Shown: positions 1 to 8,964, counted from the stretch's first letter. The stretch: 64,000 bases of DNA from Pseudotabrizicola sp. (GCF_030656345.1 NZ_JAUSNR010000006.1:124001-188000), one strand, 5' to 3'. Translations and numbers: made by a program. Notes: generated from the sequence alone by a model not told the origin.

Positions 1-342
1 GTGCTGATCGGCGCGATGGATGGCGTGGTGCGCGACCGTATCCGCATGGCGCTGAACGGTCACGCGATGGTCACCGTCATTCTGGACGAATCGGACGAAC
101 CGCTGGGTGAGGCCTGGGTCGAATTGTCGGGCCTGCCCGCTGTTGGCCGCGGAGAGCGCAATCTGGCCGAAACGCTGGAGACCGATCTGTCGGCCTATCT
201 CGAAACCGCCGGTGCCAAGGTTCTGCGCGACGACAACAAGCTGGATGAAGCGCTGCGCCGGATCGTGCGTCAGGTGTCGATGGAAGAAATCGGCAAAAAG
301 CCGGAAGTGACGGTCGTGGTCAGCCGGTTGCAGGCCGAATAG
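1..342 (+). CDS. rnj: Ribonuclease J, C-terminal part (gene cut by window edge)
   Basis: The reading frame is already open at base 1 and ends in TAG at 340-342, so only about the last 113 codons are visible; the GTG at base 1 should not be taken as the start. The translation (GVVRDRIRMAL, then a region ending EVTVVVSRLQAE) resembles the C-terminal domain of alphaproteobacterial RNase J, including the DDNKLDEALRRIVRQV stretch. RNase J is a metallo-beta-lactamase/beta-CASP nuclease with 5'-3' exo- and endonuclease activity in RNA turnover and rRNA processing. The catalytic domains lie outside the window, so the call rests on the C-terminal domain alone. A strong terminator follows. Confidence 0.8.
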   Translation: MLIGAMDGVVRDRIRMALNGHAMVTVILDESDEPLGEAWVELSGLPAVGRGERNLAETLETDLSAYLETAGAKVLRDDNKLDEALRRIVRQVSMEEIGKKPEVTVVVSRLQAE

Positions 343-370
343 GCCCGCACCGCCCGGCACTGCAAAGGAA

Positions 371-400
371 AAGGCCCTGCATCGCTGCAGGGCCTTTGGC
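371..400 (+). terminator. Intrinsic terminator after rnj
   Basis: A perfect 11-bp stem (AAGGCCCTGCA at 371-381, its complement at 386-396) with a TCGC loop runs into a short T-run, 28 bp after the rnj stop. Because the stem starts with A residues, it can also serve the convergent helicase gene on the minus strand. Confidence 0.75.
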
Positions 401-443
401 ATTGGGGGATCTGATTTTTCGCAGAAAAATCGTGCGGGCACAC

Positions 444-2084
444 TCAGCCATCGGTGCCGGTGGCTGGCTCATCTTCGGTATCATCCGCCGTAACAGCGGT
501 GATCTTGAAGCTGCGCAGGATGAAATCGGGCACATGATCGCCCATGCCCACCACCGAATGATCGCGGCGGTCACGCCCGCCATCGCGACGGTCGTCACGA
601 CGATCATCGCGGCGGTCACGTGAGGGCGGCGCATCATCCCGGCGGTCGCTGCGGCGATCTTCGCGCGGCGGCGCGTCACTGCGACGCTCTTCCCGCGCGG
701 GGGCGTCATCGCGACGGTCCGACCGGCGCTCTTCACGGCGCGGGGTCGCCGGGGCCGGGGCTTCGGCCACCACGTCGACGATCACGGGTTGCGCAATCGG
801 CTCCATGCTGGCGGGGGTGGCGGTCTCATCCCGCTTGGGCTTGCGGTTGCGGTCACGGTCGCGCGATTTGCCGCGCGGCTCGCCACGCGATTCGCGCGGT
901 TTGTCCGAGGACGATTCGTCGAGGCCCGTCAGCGCCCCTTCGGGCACCACGCCACGCGGGATCGGCAGTTTGACCAGCGATTCGATGGCCGACAGGTATT
1001 TGTCGTCATTCGGCACCGCAATCGTATAGGCCTTGCCCAGACGCCCGGCCCGGCCTGTGCGGCCGATGCGGTGGACGTAATCTTCCGGGTGCGAGGGCAC
1101 GTCGAAGTTGAACACATGGCTGACGGCCGGAATGTCCAGACCCCGCGCCGCAACATCAGACGCCACCAGCAGGTGCAACGACCCGTCGCGGAAGGCATCC
1201 AGCGTTTTCATCCGCTGCGACTGTTCCAGATCGCCGTGAATGGGCGCGGCGTTGAAACCATGCGCTTTCAGCGACTTGGCCACCACATCCACATCCATCT
1301 TGCGGTTGCAGAAGATGATCGCGTTGGTGCAGCTCTCGCCTTCGCCCTTGATCAGGCTGCGCAACACGGCGCGCTTTTCGGTAAAGCTGCGGTCGCGGCG
1401 GGTGGGGGTGAACTGGATCAGCGCCTGTTCGATGGTGGTCGAGGCCGAATTCTGCCGTTCCACCTGCACCCGGGCCGGGTTGGTCAGGAAGGTGTTGGTG
1501 ATCCGTTCAATTTCAGGTGCCATGGTGGCACTGAAGAACAGGGTCTGGCGGCTGAACGGGGTCAGCTGGAAAATGCGTTCGATATCAGGGATAAAGCCCA
1601 TATCCAGCATCCGGTCGGCTTCATCCACCACCATGATTTCCACGCCTGTCAGCAGCAGCTTGCCACGCTCGAAATGGTCGAGCAACCGGCCCGGCGTGGC
1701 GATCAGCACATCGACGCCACGGTCGATCAGCTTATCCTGTTCACCAAACGACACGCCGCCGATCAAGAGCGCCTTGGTCAGCTTGGTGTGCTTGGCATAG
1801 GTGTCGAAGTTTTCCGCCACCTGGGCTGCCAACTCGCGCGTCGGGCACAGCACCAGCGAACGCGGCATCCGCGCGCGGGCGCGGCCACGGCCAAGCCGGG
1901 TGATCATCGGCAGCGTAAAGCTGGCGGTTTTCCCGGTGCCGGTCTGGGCAATGCCCAACACGTCGCGCCCTTCAAGCGCGAAGGGGATCGCCTGTTCCTG
2001 AATGGGGGTGGGGGTTTCATAGCCGGTGTCGATAACGGCTTGCAGAACGCGCGGGTCAAGCGCGAGGTCGGAGAATTTCAGCAT
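444..2084 (-). CDS. rhlE: DEAD-box ATP-dependent RNA helicase (RhlE type)
   Basis: A 546-residue SF2 helicase that unwinds structured RNA in the cytoplasm (ribosome assembly, mRNA decay, cold adaptation). All motifs are present in order: Q motif GYETPTPIQ (21-29), Walker A AQTGTGKT (46-53), PTRELA (81-86), TPGR (130-133), DEAD (154-157), SAT near 185 and HRIGRTGRAGR in domain 2. After about residue 390 the protein becomes a long low-complexity tail of Arg, Asp, Glu, Ser and Pro (runs such as RRSDRRDDAP and DRRDDRRDD), likely an RNA-binding or condensate-forming region. The ATG at 2084 is preferred because AAAGGACG lies 7 nt upstream; an in-frame upstream ATG at 2135 adds 17 unrelated residues. 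It is divergent from the transglutaminase-like gene. Confidence 0.88.
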   Translation of the reverse strand: MLKFSDLALDPRVLQAVIDTGYETPTPIQEQAIPFALEGRDVLGIAQTGTGKTASFTLPMITRLGRGRARARMPRSLVLCPTRELAAQVAENFDTYAKHTKLTKALLIGGVSFGEQDKLIDRGVDVLIATPGRLLDHFERGKLLLTGVEIMVVDEADRMLDMGFIPDIERIFQLTPFSRQTLFFSATMAPEIERITNTFLTNPARVQVERQNSASTTIEQALIQFTPTRRDRSFTEKRAVLRSLIKGEGESCTNAIIFCNRKMDVDVVAKSLKAHGFNAAPIHGDLEQSQRMKTLDAFRDGSLHLLVASDVAARGLDIPAVSHVFNFDVPSHPEDYVHRIGRTGRAGRLGKAYTIAVPNDDKYLSAIESLVKLPIPRGVVPEGALTGLDESSSDKPRESRGEPRGKSRDRDRNRKPKRDETATPASMEPIAQPVIVDVVAEAPAPATPRREERRSDRRDDAPAREERRSDAPPREDRRSDRRDDAPPSRDRRDDRRDDRRDGGRDRRDHSVVGMGDHVPDFILRSFKITAVTADDTEDEPATGTDG

Positions 2085-2346
2085 CAGCGTCCTTTGGATG
2101 TGGGATCGGCCCACAAAACATGAAAAGGGACGCATGCAATCCGGCGCCCCGGCAATGGCCCGCCGTATACGAGCTTGTCACCGCTTATCGCAATTCGCGC
2201 CAAACGTCAATGTGGCGGTTTTTAAGGCACCTGACGCAACCAAATCCCTGCCAAAGCGTTAAAGCCTTACGCGCGACTAGGGTCGGTCGTACCCGCATGC
2301 TACGTTGATCCGCGCCATGGGCGCAATGCCGATTGAAAGGGCCTTT

Positions 2347-3183
2347 ATGCTGATCCGTTATGGTTATGATTTCACCCTGTTGTGCGCGCAGGAGACTCCG
2401 GTCGTCACCATGGTCAGCGCCCGCACCGAGCGGAAAGGCGACATGCTGCGCCCCGAAGTGCATACCCGCTTTCCTGATGTGCCGGAAGAAATCTACACCG
2501 ACAGTTTCGGCAATATCTGCCGCCGCTTCAATGCGCCCGCCGGTGAGATCCGGTTGCAGGGCGAAGGCCTGATGCGCGACAGCGGCGATCTGGACCCGGT
2601 GACCCCCGATGCGCAGGAACATCCGGTTTCCGATCTGCCGGATGAGGCGCTGATGTATCTTTTGTCCTCGCGCTATTGCGAAGTGGACCGGATGAGCCAG
2701 CTCGCCTGGGACATGTTCGGCCATCTGGCCCCGGGCTGGGGCAAGGTGCAGGCGATCTGCGATTATGTGCACGGCCATATCCGCTTCAATTATCAGGACG
2801 CCCGCAACACCCGCAGCGCCTATGACGCCTGGCAGGAAGGCCGCGGCGTCTGCCGCGATTTCGCGCATCTGGCCATTACGCTGTGCCGTTGCATGAACAT
2901 TCCGGCGCGCTATGTGAACGGTCAGCTTGGGGATTTCGGCATCCCCTTCACCACCGACCCGATGGATTATGCCGCGTGGATGGAGGTGTATCTGGGCGGG
3001 GCCTGGCACACCTTTGATCCGCGCAACAACAAGCGCCGGATCGGCCGCATCGTCATCGCCTACGGGCGCGATGCCGTGGATGTGCCGATGATCACCTCGT
3101 TCGGGCCGCATTCGCTGCAATCGTTCCGGGTGATCACCGATGAGGTGGATGAGGACGGCAAGGTCATCAAGGCCCCCCGCTAG
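2347..3183 (+). CDS. Transglutaminase-like protein, catalytic His apparently replaced
   Basis: A 278-residue cytosolic protein (no signal peptide) with a bacterial transglutaminase-like N-terminal beta region followed by the papain-like core. The core Cys is seen in GRGVCRDFAH (Cys169), and the WHTFDPRNN segment (220-228) carries the usual Asp. In many relatives the His precedes AW in a HAWxE motif; here the segment reads MDYAAWMEVYL (206-216), with Ala in the His position. It may therefore be inactive or use another residue; His221 is nearby. Substrate unknown; family members are often peptidases or amide-bond enzymes. The ATG at 2347 follows GAAAGGG with good spacing; an upstream in-frame ATG at 2305 lacks a ribosome site. 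Confidence 0.75.
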   Translation: MLIRYGYDFTLLCAQETPVVTMVSARTERKGDMLRPEVHTRFPDVPEEIYTDSFGNICRRFNAPAGEIRLQGEGLMRDSGDLDPVTPDAQEHPVSDLPDEALMYLLSSRYCEVDRMSQLAWDMFGHLAPGWGKVQAICDYVHGHIRFNYQDARNTRSAYDAWQEGRGVCRDFAHLAITLCRCMNIPARYVNGQLGDFGIPFTTDPMDYAAWMEVYLGGAWHTFDPRNNKRRIGRIVIAYGRDAVDVPMITSFGPHSLQSFRVITDEVDEDGKVIKAPR

Positions 3184-3191
3184 CGGCCACG

Positions 3192-3213
3192 GCGGGGGCG
3201 CAGTCGCCCCCGC
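3192..3213. terminator. GC hairpin between convergent genes
   Basis: GCGGGGGCG and CGCCCCCGC form a perfect 9-bp stem with a CAGT loop between the stop of the transglutaminase-like gene and the stop of prfC. There is no T-run, so it is a stable hairpin that may block 3' exonucleases or slow polymerase on both strands rather than a classical terminator. Confidence 0.45.
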
Positions 3214-3216
3214 AGG

Positions 3217-4815
3217 TTACACCATCATTTCCTTGGTCGCGGTCAGCCGCAGCTCCGGGTAATCGCGCACCACGCGGTCGATGTCCCATTGCAGCCGGGT
3301 CAGGAACACCACGTCGCCATCGTGATCGGTGGCCATGTGCTGTTTGTTGATGTTGGTCATCCGTTCAACCTCGGCCTTCGGACCCTGCACCCAGCGGGCG
3401 GAGGAAAACTGGCTGCCCTCAAACCGCACGGGCAGCGAGTATTCCGCCTCGATCCGGCTGGCCAGTACGTCGAATTGCAAGGCACCGACCACGCCGACGA
3501 TGAAGCCTGACCCGATCATCGGCTTGAACACCTTGGCGGCACCCTCTTCGGCGAATTGCATCAGCGCCTTTTCCAGGTGCTTGGCTTTCATCGGATCGCC
3601 CGCGCGCACGCCTTGCAGCAGTTCGGGCGCAAAAGACGGGATGCCGGTAAAGCGCAGCGCCTCGCCTTCGGTCAGTGCATCGCCGATGCGCAGCTGGCCG
3701 TGGTTCGGGATGCCGATGATGTCGCCGGCCCAAGCCTCTTCGGCCAGTTCACGGTCGGCCGCGAGGAACATCACCGGGTTGGCGATGGCCATCTGTTTCT
3801 TGCTGCGCACATGGGTCAGCTTCATGCCACGCTCAAAATGGCCGGAGGCGAGGCGCACAAAGGCCACGCGGTCGCGGTGCTTGGGGTCCATGTTGGCCTG
3901 CACCTTGAACACCACGCCGGTGACGGCGGACTCCTCGGGCGCAACCTTGCGGGTGGCGGTCGGTTGCGGCTGCGGTTCCGGCCCGAATTTTCCGATGCCG
4001 TCCATCAGCTCTTTCACGCCAAAGGAATTGATCGCCGATCCGAACCAGATCGGCGTCATCGACCCGTTCAGCAGCGCCTCGCGGTCAAAGGCGGGCAGCA
4101 GGGCCTTGGCCATCTCCAGCTCTTCGCGCAGCTTTGCAAGCGCTTCGGCGGGCACGTGCTGCGCCAGCAGCGGGTCGTCCAAGCCATTGATCTGAATGGT
4201 TTCCGCCACCCGGTTGCGGTCGGCGCGGTCCATCAGTTCCAGCCGGTCGTTCAGAATATCATAGCAGCCCAGAAAGTCGCGCCCCGACCCGATGGGCCAG
4301 CTGGCGGGGGACACGTCAATCGCCAGATTTTCCTGAATCTCGTCGATGATCTCAAACGTGTCGCGCGCTTCCCGGTCCATCTTGTTGCAAAAGGTCAGGA
4401 TCGGCAGATCGCGCAACCGGCAGACCTCAAACAGCTTGCGGGTCTGGCTTTCCACGCCCTTGGCCCCATCGATCACCATCACGGCGGCATCGACAGCGGT
4501 CAGCGTGCGGTAGGTGTCTTCGGAGAAATCCGAGTGGCCGGGAGTGTCGACCAGATTGAAACGGAATTCGCGGAAATCGAACGACATCGCGGAGGCGGAA
4601 ACCGAAATCCCGCGTTCCTGCTCCATCTTGATGAAGTCAGACCGTGTGCGCCGCGCCTCACCCTTGGCGCGGACCTGTCCGGCCATCTGGATGGCGCCGC
4701 CGAACAGCAGGAATTTCTCGGTCAGCGTGGTTTTGCCGGCATCGGGGTGGGCGATGATGGCGAATGTGCGCCTGCGGGCGATCTCGGGCGGAAGGGAGGG
4801 GCGATTGTTCAACAT
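3217..4815 (-). CDS. prfC: Peptide chain release factor 3 (translational GTPase)
   Basis: A 532-residue translational GTPase that recycles RF1/RF2 from the terminating ribosome in a GTP-dependent step. The GTPase domain shows P-loop AHPDAGKTT (about 22-30), the switch segment with ERGISV (67-72), DTPGH and the NKxD motif as CNKMD. The EF-Tu-like domain II and the RF3-specific C-terminal region (QFDVLASRIEAEYSLPV) follow. Length and order match RF3, not EF-G or LepA. The ATG at 4815 gives the family N-terminus (LPPEIARRRTFAIIAHPDAGK). It is convergent with the transglutaminase-like gene and follows, on the same strand, a Hint-domain gene about 60 bp upstream. Confidence 0.95.
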   Translation of the reverse strand: MLNNRPSLPPEIARRRTFAIIAHPDAGKTTLTEKFLLFGGAIQMAGQVRAKGEARRTRSDFIKMEQERGISVSASAMSFDFREFRFNLVDTPGHSDFSEDTYRTLTAVDAAVMVIDGAKGVESQTRKLFEVCRLRDLPILTFCNKMDREARDTFEIIDEIQENLAIDVSPASWPIGSGRDFLGCYDILNDRLELMDRADRNRVAETIQINGLDDPLLAQHVPAEALAKLREELEMAKALLPAFDREALLNGSMTPIWFGSAINSFGVKELMDGIGKFGPEPQPQPTATRKVAPEESAVTGVVFKVQANMDPKHRDRVAFVRLASGHFERGMKLTHVRSKKQMAIANPVMFLAADRELAEEAWAGDIIGIPNHGQLRIGDALTEGEALRFTGIPSFAPELLQGVRAGDPMKAKHLEKALMQFAEEGAAKVFKPMIGSGFIVGVVGALQFDVLASRIEAEYSLPVRFEGSQFSSARWVQGPKAEVERMTNINKQHMATDHDGDVVFLTRLQWDIDRVVRDYPELRLTATKEMMV

Positions 4816-4874
4816 GGGCCAGCGTTTATCGCAAAGCGGATCGCCCGTCCATTGCCTGCGAGGGCAGGGGGTGC

Positions 4875-5894
4875 CTACTTGTCCTCGCCCCCCCGGCGGC
4901 GCGGGGAATAGAGCGCCGCACGCCCCACCTCATCCAGAAACTGTCGGCTGGCTTCGGTGCCGAAATGCTGCACCTGTGCCAGGCCGGGGAAACGCGCCTT
5001 TACATCCTCGGCCATGCCTTCGGGCAGGCGCGACAGGGTGGCATCATTGACCATCAGGCTTTCAGCCGGGACACCTTCGGCATAGATGATCTCGTGCTGA
5101 TCAAACACCAGCGAGTAGTAATCGACAAAGCCGCCCGCGCGCTGAAACACCCGTTCATCATCGACCAGATGCCGGGCCTGCACCAGAAGCTCCGAGGTTT
5201 GCAGCCCCGCCCGCCGCTGGCGCTGATAGAGGAAAATGCGGTGATGCGGGCTGACGATCAGATCGCCCGCATTGCCAAGCGTGCCCGAGGTGATCACCAC
5301 CGGCGCAAAGGCCCCCTGCGCCCGCAGCGTGGCCTTGCCCAACCAGCGCAAGGGCTGCGGGCCATGGTCGCGGGTCAGCACCTTGTCACCGGCGCACAAA
5401 GCCTCAATCGGTTGCTGGCGGCCATCGGCAAGGGTGATCATGGTGCCGCGCGCAAAGGACACGCAGAGCAGGTCAGCCAGCCGCGCCGCCTGCGGAGCCG
5501 CGTCGATGGCGACCAGCGTGTAATCGGCGGCGGCAGACATCGGCGACATCGGCAGCACCACAGCGGCCCCGCTGTCCAGTCGCATCAGCAAAAGGTCGAT
5601 CCTGTCGCCATCGGGGGCGATCAGGGTATAGCGCGCCTCCAGCAGCACCCCTTCGCCGGGCTGGCCGATCTGGCTGCCGGGGGCGACGCGTTGGCCGCCT
5701 GTCGCATGTGACAGGATCAACCGCAGCGGCTGTGCCTCGGATTCGAGCGCGTAGATATCGCCTTCACACACGTCTTGCGGCCCGGCCAGACCGTCGCCAC
5801 TGTTCACCCCGTGAATCACATAGACGCAATCAGAGGCAAACACCTGACAGGCATGGCCGGGAAGCGGGGATGCGGGCGGGGAATCGGGGGTCAT
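4875..5894 (-). CDS. Hint-domain (hedgehog/intein-type) protein
   Basis: A 339-residue protein. Residues 1-140 form a beta-rich N-terminal domain. From Cys144 (CVSFARGTMI) a Hint domain follows, with GDKVLTRDHGPQPLRW (169-184) and the His-containing SPHHR block (215-219) expected of an autoprocessing domain. Stand-alone Hint proteins of this type are common in Rhodobacterales; in inteins and hedgehog proteins the domain cleaves the peptide bond before its first Cys, which would release residues 1-143 here. No signal peptide or RTX repeats are visible, so the export route and target are unknown. The last residues (SPRRRGGEDK) lie in a GC-rich, low-complexity stretch. Confidence 0.8.
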   Translation of the reverse strand: MTPDSPPASPLPGHACQVFASDCVYVIHGVNSGDGLAGPQDVCEGDIYALESEAQPLRLILSHATGGQRVAPGSQIGQPGEGVLLEARYTLIAPDGDRIDLLLMRLDSGAAVVLPMSPMSAAADYTLVAIDAAPQAARLADLLCVSFARGTMITLADGRQQPIEALCAGDKVLTRDHGPQPLRWLGKATLRAQGAFAPVVITSGTLGNAGDLIVSPHHRIFLYQRQRRAGLQTSELLVQARHLVDDERVFQRAGGFVDYYSLVFDQHEIIYAEGVPAESLMVNDATLSRLPEGMAEDVKARFPGLAQVQHFGTEASRQFLDEVGRAALYSPRRRGGEDK

Positions 5895-6025
5895 GCGTGA
5901 TCTGTCCGTTGTGCCGTTCGGTGGCTGCCCCCACAGGCCACGGCCCTTGGCTTAACGTGATGCCCCCCTTGCGTCAACGCGTCACCGGCTGTTAGGCAAT
6001 GGGGGAACATGCAAAGGGGGCGGAT

Positions 6026-6805
6026 ATGGATCTGGGGATCAAGGGCAAACGGGCGCTGGTCTGTGCAGGGTCAAAGGGTCTGGGGCGTGGCTGCGCCGAG
6101 GCTTTGGCCGCCGCCGGGGTCGATCTGATCTTGAACGCGCGCGGGGCTGAGGCGCTGGAGGCGACGGCGGCTGCGATCCGCGACGCCTACGGCGTCAGTG
6201 TCGTGACCGTTGCCGCCGATATCACCAGCGACGCGGGCCGCGCGCAGGTGCTGGCGGCGGCGGGGGCGGTTGATATTCTGGTCACCAACGCAGGAGGCCC
6301 GCCGCCGGGTGTGTGGAGCGACTGGACCCGGGATGATTTCATCAAGGCGCTGGACGCCAATATGCTGACTCCGATTGCGCTGATGACAGCCCTGTTGCCG
6401 GGGATGATCGAGGCGGGCTGGGGCAGGGTGATCAACATCACCAGCCAGTCGGTCAAGGCCCCGATTTCGCAACTGGGCCTGTCGAATGCCGCCCGCACCG
6501 GGCTGACCGGCTATGTCGCGGGCACCGCGCGGCAGGTCGCCCCGCAGGGGGTGACGATCAACAACCTGCTGCCGGGCATCCATGACACCGACCGCGCGGC
6601 GGCACTGGATGGCGGCGTGATGAAGGCCGAAGGGATTTCGGCGGATGAGGCGCGGGCGCGGCGCGCGGCCACCATTCCGGCGCGCCGCTATGGCACCGCT
6701 GCCGAATTTGGCGCGGCTTGTGCGTTTTTGTGCTCGGTTCACGCAGGCTTCATCGTCGGGCAGAACATCCTGCTGGACGGTGGCGCCACCAATGCCACGA
6801 TCTGA
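6026..6805 (+). CDS. Short-chain dehydrogenase/reductase with non-canonical active site
   Basis: A 259-residue SDR with the cofactor-binding glycine motif AGSKGLG (14-20) and NAGG (88-91). The catalytic Ser is in INITSQS (Ser140), but the YxxxK motif is absent: the aligned segment reads GLSNAARTGLTG (151-162), with Ser153 and Arg157 where Tyr and Lys normally sit. An SDR subgroup with such an LSNxAR signature exists and is usually annotated as FabG-like; its reaction is not known to me. The C-terminus (FIVGQNILLDGGATNATI) is typical of SDRs. The ATG at 6026 follows AAGGGGGCGG; an upstream in-frame ATG at 5999 has no ribosome site. It stands alone, followed by a terminator. Confidence 0.85.
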   Translation: MDLGIKGKRALVCAGSKGLGRGCAEALAAAGVDLILNARGAEALEATAAAIRDAYGVSVVTVAADITSDAGRAQVLAAAGAVDILVTNAGGPPPGVWSDWTRDDFIKALDANMLTPIALMTALLPGMIEAGWGRVINITSQSVKAPISQLGLSNAARTGLTGYVAGTARQVAPQGVTINNLLPGIHDTDRAAALDGGVMKAEGISADEARARRAATIPARRYGTAAEFGAACAFLCSVHAGFIVGQNILLDGGATNATI

Positions 6806-6832
6806 GCTTGGGGGCGGGCCTGATCTGAAGGA

Positions 6833-6855
6833 GCGCGCAAGCGCGCGCGGTTTTT
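6833..6855 (+). terminator. Terminator after the SDR gene
   Basis: GCGCGC (6833-6838) and GCGCGC (6841-6846) form a tight hairpin followed by GCGG and five T residues (6851-6855), 28 bp after the SDR stop codon. Confidence 0.55.
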
Positions 6856-6862
6856 ATCTCGT

Positions 6863-6922
6863 CGCGCGGCTGCGCCGCGTCTCCTCGGCGAAGGGCCTCC
6901 GGCGGGGATATTTAGAAACAGG
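6863..6922 (+). repeat. Dispersed palindromic element, copy D
   Basis: A GC-rich hairpin (GCGCGGC-TGC-GCCGCGT, about 6864-6880) is followed by the conserved tail GCCTCCGGCGGGGATATTTA (6895-6914) and GAAACAGGTGA. The 20-nt tail is repeated exactly, inverted, at 11762-11781. The copy lies between the SDR and ABC ATPase genes, ending about 75 bp before the latter. Confidence 0.65.
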
Positions 6923-6996
6923 TGATTGGCAGGGGCGGGACTTGTCTGAGGGCAGGCGGGCTGTTAGGGGAAGTTGACGGAAACGCTAGGATACCC

Positions 6997-8094
6997 ATGC
7001 AGCCCCCAGAGTCCCGCTTGACTGAGCCCCGCCTTGTTGTGGATCACCTCAGCCGGTCTTTTGCGGGCCGGGCGGTGGTGGATCAGGTCAGCCTAGAGGT
7101 GGCCGCCGGGCAGGTGACCTGTCTTCTGGGCCCGTCGGGTTGCGGCAAATCCACCACGCTGCGGATGATTGCCGGGGTCGACCGGGTGGACGCCGGGCGC
7201 ATCCTGATTGACGGGGCAGAGGTGGCGGGGCCGGGGCGGCATGTGCCGCCCGAGCATCGGTCTGTCGGGCTGATGTTTCAAGATTTCGCGCTGTTCCCGC
7301 ATCTGACGGTGAATGATAATATTGCCTTTGGCCTGAAAGGCGACCGCGCCGCGCGACAGCGCCGGGTGGATGAATTGCTGGAGCGGGTAAATCTGAGCGG
7401 CTTTGGCAAAAAGCATCCGCATGAACTGTCGGGCGGCGAGCAGCAGCGGGTGGCCCTCGCGCGTGCCCTTGCGCCGCGCCCCCGCGTCATGCTGATGGAT
7501 GAGCCGTTTTCCGGGCTCGACAACCGGTTGCGCGACGGCATCCGCGACACCACGCTGGACATTCTGAAGGATGAGGGCACCGCCGTGGTGCTGGTGACGC
7601 ATGAGCCGGATGAGGCGATGCGGATGGCCGATGAGATTGCGCTGATGCGCGGCGGGCGGATCATGCAAAGCGGCGCGCCCTATAACATCTACAACACTCC
7701 GGTGGACAAGGCGGCGGCGGCGTTTTTCAGCGATATCAATGTGATCCGTGGTATCTCGCGCGGGGCGCTGACCGAAACGCCGTTCGGGGCGTTTCTGACG
7801 CCGGGTCAGGCGGATGGCGCGGCGGTGGATATCGTGATCCGGCCGCAGCATCTGAAGATCGACTTTGACCGCGCCGGGCGCGGCCCCAATCCGACCCCGC
7901 TGGAAGGCACGCCCGCCAGCGGCACCGTGATCCGCGCCCGCTATCTGGGCCGCGAAAGTCTGGTGGAATTCCGCATGGCCTTTGACGGATCGACCCTGAC
8001 GGCAAGTGTACCCGGGGTGTTTCTGCCCAAACCCGGCACACTTCTGTGGCTGATGATCCGGCGCGACCGCTGTTTCGTGTTTCCGGCGAAATAG
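6997..8094 (+). CDS. ABC transporter ATP-binding protein (ferric/polyamine-type importer ATPase)
   Basis: A 365-residue ATPase of the FbpC/PotA/MalK group that energises substrate import. Visible are Walker A GPSGCGKST, Q-loop MFQDFALFPHLTV, signature LSGGEQQR, Walker B VMLMDEPFSGLD and H-loop VLVTHEPDEA. A C-terminal TOBE-like regulatory region follows from about residue 245 (VIRPQHLKI; VIRARYLGRESLVEF). No permease or binding protein gene is adjacent, so it is an orphan ATPase here and the substrate cannot be read from context; the FbpC-like N-terminus suggests iron as one candidate. Start at 6997, the ATG nearest the family N-terminus, with a weak ribosome site (CTAGG); an in-frame ATG at 6922 is less likely. 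Confidence 0.85.
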   Translation: MQPPESRLTEPRLVVDHLSRSFAGRAVVDQVSLEVAAGQVTCLLGPSGCGKSTTLRMIAGVDRVDAGRILIDGAEVAGPGRHVPPEHRSVGLMFQDFALFPHLTVNDNIAFGLKGDRAARQRRVDELLERVNLSGFGKKHPHELSGGEQQRVALARALAPRPRVMLMDEPFSGLDNRLRDGIRDTTLDILKDEGTAVVLVTHEPDEAMRMADEIALMRGGRIMQSGAPYNIYNTPVDKAAAAFFSDINVIRGISRGALTETPFGAFLTPGQADGAAVDIVIRPQHLKIDFDRAGRGPNPTPLEGTPASGTVIRARYLGRESLVEFRMAFDGSTLTASVPGVFLPKPGTLLWLMIRRDRCFVFPAK

Positions 8095-8100
8095 CGCGCG

Positions 8101-8775
8101 TCAACCGTCTGCCATCAGCCTGCGGTAATCGGCAAGGCTGCGGCCCGGCGCATCGGCAAAGATCTCTCCGGTTTCGGCAAGCGCCATGATCCGGTCGACG
8201 CGAAAGCTGCGAAAGCCATTGCGCTGGTCGCACCATGCCGCCAGCGACCACACCCGCCCGGTCAGATCCAGCGCCAGTGGGCGGATGTCGCGATGGGTTT
8301 CGCGCCCCTGCGGGTCAATATAGGTCAGCGTCAGGCGCTGCCGCGCCTTGATGGCGCGGCGCAGCAGGGGCACATGCGCAGGGGCGCGGTTGGCCTCTTT
8401 GCCGGTGAACATGAACAGATCGTCATCCTCCGCCTCGGGCGGGGCGGGGGTGACGCTGGCGATCTTGGTGGCCAGCATCCGTGCGGCCCGCGCCAGTGCC
8501 GGATCGGCCCCGTCCGCCACCATCCGCACCCCGGCGCGCAAGGCATCCAGTTCGGCTCCGGTCAGGATCATCGGCGGCAGGGTGATAGGGGCGCGCAGGA
8601 TGTAGCCCACGCCACGTTCGCCCTCGACCGGCAGGCCGGAGGCCATCAGCGTTGCCATGTCGCGCCAGATCGTGCGCACCGAGACGCCTAAGCTTTCCGC
8701 CATCTCGCCCGCGCGGTGCAGCCGTCCGTCGCGCAGAATCTGGATCAGGTCGAACAGGCGGTCGGTGCGGCGCAT
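8101..8775 (-). CDS. YafY-type transcriptional regulator (HTH + WYL domain)
   Basis: A 224-residue regulator. Residues 1-60 are an HTH_11 domain ([22 protein letters not shown], then [13 protein letters not shown] as recognition helix), and the C-terminal half is a WYL domain ([39 protein letters not shown]). WYL domains sense ligands or nucleic acid; YafY-like proteins are mostly local regulators or DNA-damage responders. The ATG at 8775 is chosen because it begins the HTH ([10 protein letters not shown]) and has AGGA upstream; the frame runs further upstream without homology. It is convergent with the ABC ATPase (6 bp between stops) and divergent from tatA, so either could be a target; this is inference. 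Confidence 0.82.
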   Translation of the reverse strand: MRRTDRLFDLIQILRDGRLHRAGEMAESLGVSVRTIWRDMATLMASGLPVEGERGVGYILRAPITLPPMILTGAELDALRAGVRMVADGADPALARAARMLATKIASVTPAPPEAEDDDLFMFTGKEANRAPAHVPLLRRAIKARQRLTLTYIDPQGRETHRDIRPLALDLTGRVWSLAAWCDQRNGFRSFRVDRIMALAETGEIFADAPGRSLADYRRLMADG

Positions 8776-8964
8776 GGCGGGTTCCTCGCGTGGAAGCTTG
8801 GGGAAGACTTGGGGGGGAGGCAACTGACATATAGCTGTCAGGTATCTGCAGGCAAAGCCCCCTGTGGCCATGCGTTTCGGGCTAGGAACATGCGCGGCGC
8901 AAGAGTAGTGAGGATACAGGCGACAGCGGGCGACATGCCGCACCGCGCAGCAGGAGGATTTGAC

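Noticed and set aside
789-2123. A 444-codon frame antisense to the DEAD-box helicase
   Set aside because: Shadow of the helicase; no ribosome site or recognisable domain.
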